6,326 nt of DNA, from NCBI GenBank assembly GCA_017543165.1, contig JAFYGL010000609.1, forward strand, positions 1-6,326, in the 5' to 3' direction. The notes under the pieces were generated by a model that did not search any database, had not been told where the DNA came from, and saw only the letters and a list, made by a program, of their open reading frames with translations. The position numbers were made by a program, and so were the translations under genes. This DNA is from Victivallales bacterium. GTDB lineage: Bacteria; Verrucomicrobiota; Lentisphaeria; Oligosphaerales; Oligosphaeraceae. Shown piece by piece: positions 5,140 through 6,326 of this stretch (its first letter is position 1; each line of letters starts with the position of its first letter).

Positions 5140-6306
5140 TCAATGCCTCGTTATTACAAGAAAATCACGGTGCACGGCTTCCGTCGCCGCTGGTTCGCGC
5201 CCCAGAAGCAAAGGAATCTCATCCGTTCCAGCGCCGCATATCTTTGAAAGTTCCACTGTTCCGAAGTTCACAATGCCACGCCCAATCTCCTTGCGCTTGG
5301 CATCCACTATGCACACCACGGAGCCAGGCGCAAATACGCCGCGCATCCCCAGGACGCCACTGGGAAGCAGGCTCTTGCCCTTGTCCTTTATCGCTGAAAC
5401 GGCGCCGCTATCGACAATCAACTCACCTTCAGGTTCAGCAAAGAAGGCAATGAAACGCTGGCGGGCATGCATGCGCTGCTTGTTGCGGGCGGAAAACACA
5501 GTGCCCACATCCTCGCCTGCAAAAATGCGGCGCAGCACGGCAAAGTCAGTGCCTTCCGCTATCCACAAGGGCTCGCCGCAGGCAGTGGTGGTGGCGGCGG
5601 CGTGCAATTTCGTCGCCATGCCGCCCACGGAAAAACTATTGCCGTCCGTTCCGCCAGCCATGTCCAGCAATGCCTGGTCAATTTCATGCACCACGCTGAT
5701 TCTGGCGCCCAGTTCGCCAGTCTCCATGTTCTTCTCCCGCATGCCATCCACCGTGGTCAGCAACACGGTCAAATCGGCACGGCACATGCTGGCCACCAAT
5801 GCCGCCAATGTGTCATTGTCCCCCACCTTGATTTCATCTGTGCAGACCGAATCGTTTTCATTTATCACAGGCAGGAAGCCCATGGCCAGCATCTCGTCCA
5901 GGCAGCGCGCCACCTTGTGGTGCCTGTCCTTGCTCCGCAAATCTGCCGCCGTGAGAAGAAGCTGCGCACAATGCACACCATGCCTAGAACTTGCCTCCTC
6001 GTAAAGCGACATCAGACTGCACTGCCCCAGGGCCGCGTATGCCTGCAAGGCCTCCATTCTCTTGGGACGGCGAACCTTGTTCAGCACGCGCAAAGCCGCG
6101 CCAATGGCGCCAGACGTCACCAGCACCACCTCAAGCCCCTGCTCCCGCAGCCAGATCAGTTCGTTCACCAAGGCCTCAATGCGCTGGGCTGGCTCGCTTC
6201 CCTTGACATCCATCAGAAGACGTGTGCCTACCTTCACGACCATGCGCTTCACGCCAGGCATCATACGCCCGCGGACGCCACCATCCTGTAATTCGTAATT
6301 CATCAT
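5140..6306 (-). CDS. proB: Glutamate 5-kinase (ProB) with C-terminal PUA domain
   Basis: Cytoplasmic enzyme that phosphorylates L-glutamate with ATP to glutamyl 5-phosphate, the first and usually feedback-inhibited step of proline synthesis. At 388 aa it is slightly longer than the E. coli enzyme (367). The amino-acid-kinase domain covers about 21-275: VVKVGT (23-28), VTSGAIGAA (63-71), PVINENDSV (146-154), KVGDND (160-165), TTVDGM (184-189) and SVGGMATK (226-233), where E. coli has GTGGMSTK. A PUA domain follows (about 294-380) and ends with AVHRDFLVITR, like the E. coli C-terminus. The start is uncertain. ATG pairs occur at 6306/6303 and again at 6264/6261; the later pair would give an N-terminus closer to the usual one. 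Only a weak GAGA precedes the first pair. No proA is visible next to it; the downstream partner is the PHP phosphatase. Confidence 0.96.
   Translation of the reverse strand: MMNYELQDGGVRGRMMPGVKRMVVKVGTRLLMDVKGSEPAQRIEALVNELIWLREQGLEVVLVTSGAIGAALRVLNKVRRPKRMEALQAYAALGQCSLMSLYEEASSRHGVHCAQLLLTAADLRSKDRHHKVARCLDEMLAMGFLPVINENDSVCTDEIKVGDNDTLAALVASMCRADLTVLLTTVDGMREKNMETGELGARISVVHEIDQALLDMAGGTDGNSFSVGGMATKLHAAATTTACGEPLWIAEGTDFAVLRRIFAGEDVGTVFSARNKQRMHARQRFIAFFAEPEGELIVDSGAVSAIKDKGKSLLPSGVLGMRGVFAPGSVVCIVDAKRKEIGRGIVNFGTVELSKICGAGTDEIPLLLGREPAATEAVHRDFLVITRH
5146..5149 (-). promoter_or_regulatory. Ribosome binding site of the PHP phosphatase, inside the end of proB
   Basis: On the minus strand GAGG lies within the last codons of proB, 8 bases before the ATG at 5137 and only 2 bases before the alternative TTG at 5143. 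The spacing decides for the ATG and points to translational coupling with proB. Confidence 0.7.
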
Positions 6307-6326
6307 TTTTCTCTAGTTGTCAGTGG
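6307..6326 (-). other. Short leader upstream of proB at the window edge
   Basis: Only 20 bases are available. On the minus strand they contain a weak purine run (AGAGAAAA) just before the proB ATG pair, and TGA and TAG triplets that could end an upstream gene. Neither a promoter nor an upstream gene can be judged from this. Confidence 0.4.

Noticed and set aside
5138..5143. TTG start for the PHP phosphatase, overlapping the proB stop
   Set aside because: The Shine-Dalgarno GAGG is only 2 bases from this TTG but 8 bases from the ATG at 5137, so the ATG fits better.
4301..6004. Plus-strand open frame of 567 codons opposite the phosphatase and proB genes
   Set aside because: It lies fully antisense to two genes with clear families. 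Its translation shows no recognisable domain and it starts inside the inverted-repeat element. The open frame is best explained by codon bias of the real genes.

Overview
The window holds four protein genes, all on the minus strand, so transcription runs from the right edge to the left. In that order they are proB (glutamate 5-kinase), a PHP-family phosphatase resembling histidinol-phosphatase, yajC, and a fused secDF. Each gene has a family-typical core. The genes start with ATG or GTG behind GGAG/GAGG-type Shine-Dalgarno sequences (weak for proB), and the DNA has intermediate-to-high GC. A YajC-SecDF pair with a very large single-chain SecDF, plus clear Shine-Dalgarno use, suggests a Gram-negative-type bacterium that is not a typical Bacteroidetes. 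A PVC-superphylum member (Lentisphaerae/Kiritimatiellae-like) is my guess, but nothing here proves it.

Layout. (1) Positions 1-173 carry a striking array of 9-bp units (GGGAC plus a 4-base spacer). It reads on one strand in the left arm and on the other strand in the right arm, forming a giant palindrome with a perfectly complementary 39-bp core. (2) Positions 182-216 are a textbook rho-independent terminator for the secDF transcript. (3) Positions 249-3518 encode SecDF, 1089 aa, with a charged helical region of about 250 residues between TM1 and the first SecD motif; that region contains three degenerate repeats. (4) Positions 3594-3959 encode YajC from a GTG start. (5) Positions 3960-4357 are a 398-bp intergenic region with the yajC leader, a weak promoter candidate, an 11-bp hairpin, and a 197-bp inverted-repeat element whose 31-bp arms match perfectly and contain nested palindromes. 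(6) Positions 4358-5137 encode the PHP phosphatase. (7) Positions 5140-6306 encode ProB, only two bases upstream of the phosphatase ATG.

How the genes work together. YajC and SecDF are accessory parts of the Sec translocon: SecDF pulls secreted proteins to the periplasmic side using the proton gradient, and YajC associates with it. ProB catalyses the first step of proline synthesis. The phosphatase is tightly coupled to proB, though histidinol-phosphate would place it in histidine synthesis, so its substrate is less certain. The two pairs are probably separate transcription units divided by the inverted-repeat element.

No defence system, mobile-element gene, RNA gene or CRISPR array is visible. 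The most unusual material is the two non-coding palindromic structures and the expanded periplasmic part of SecDF.
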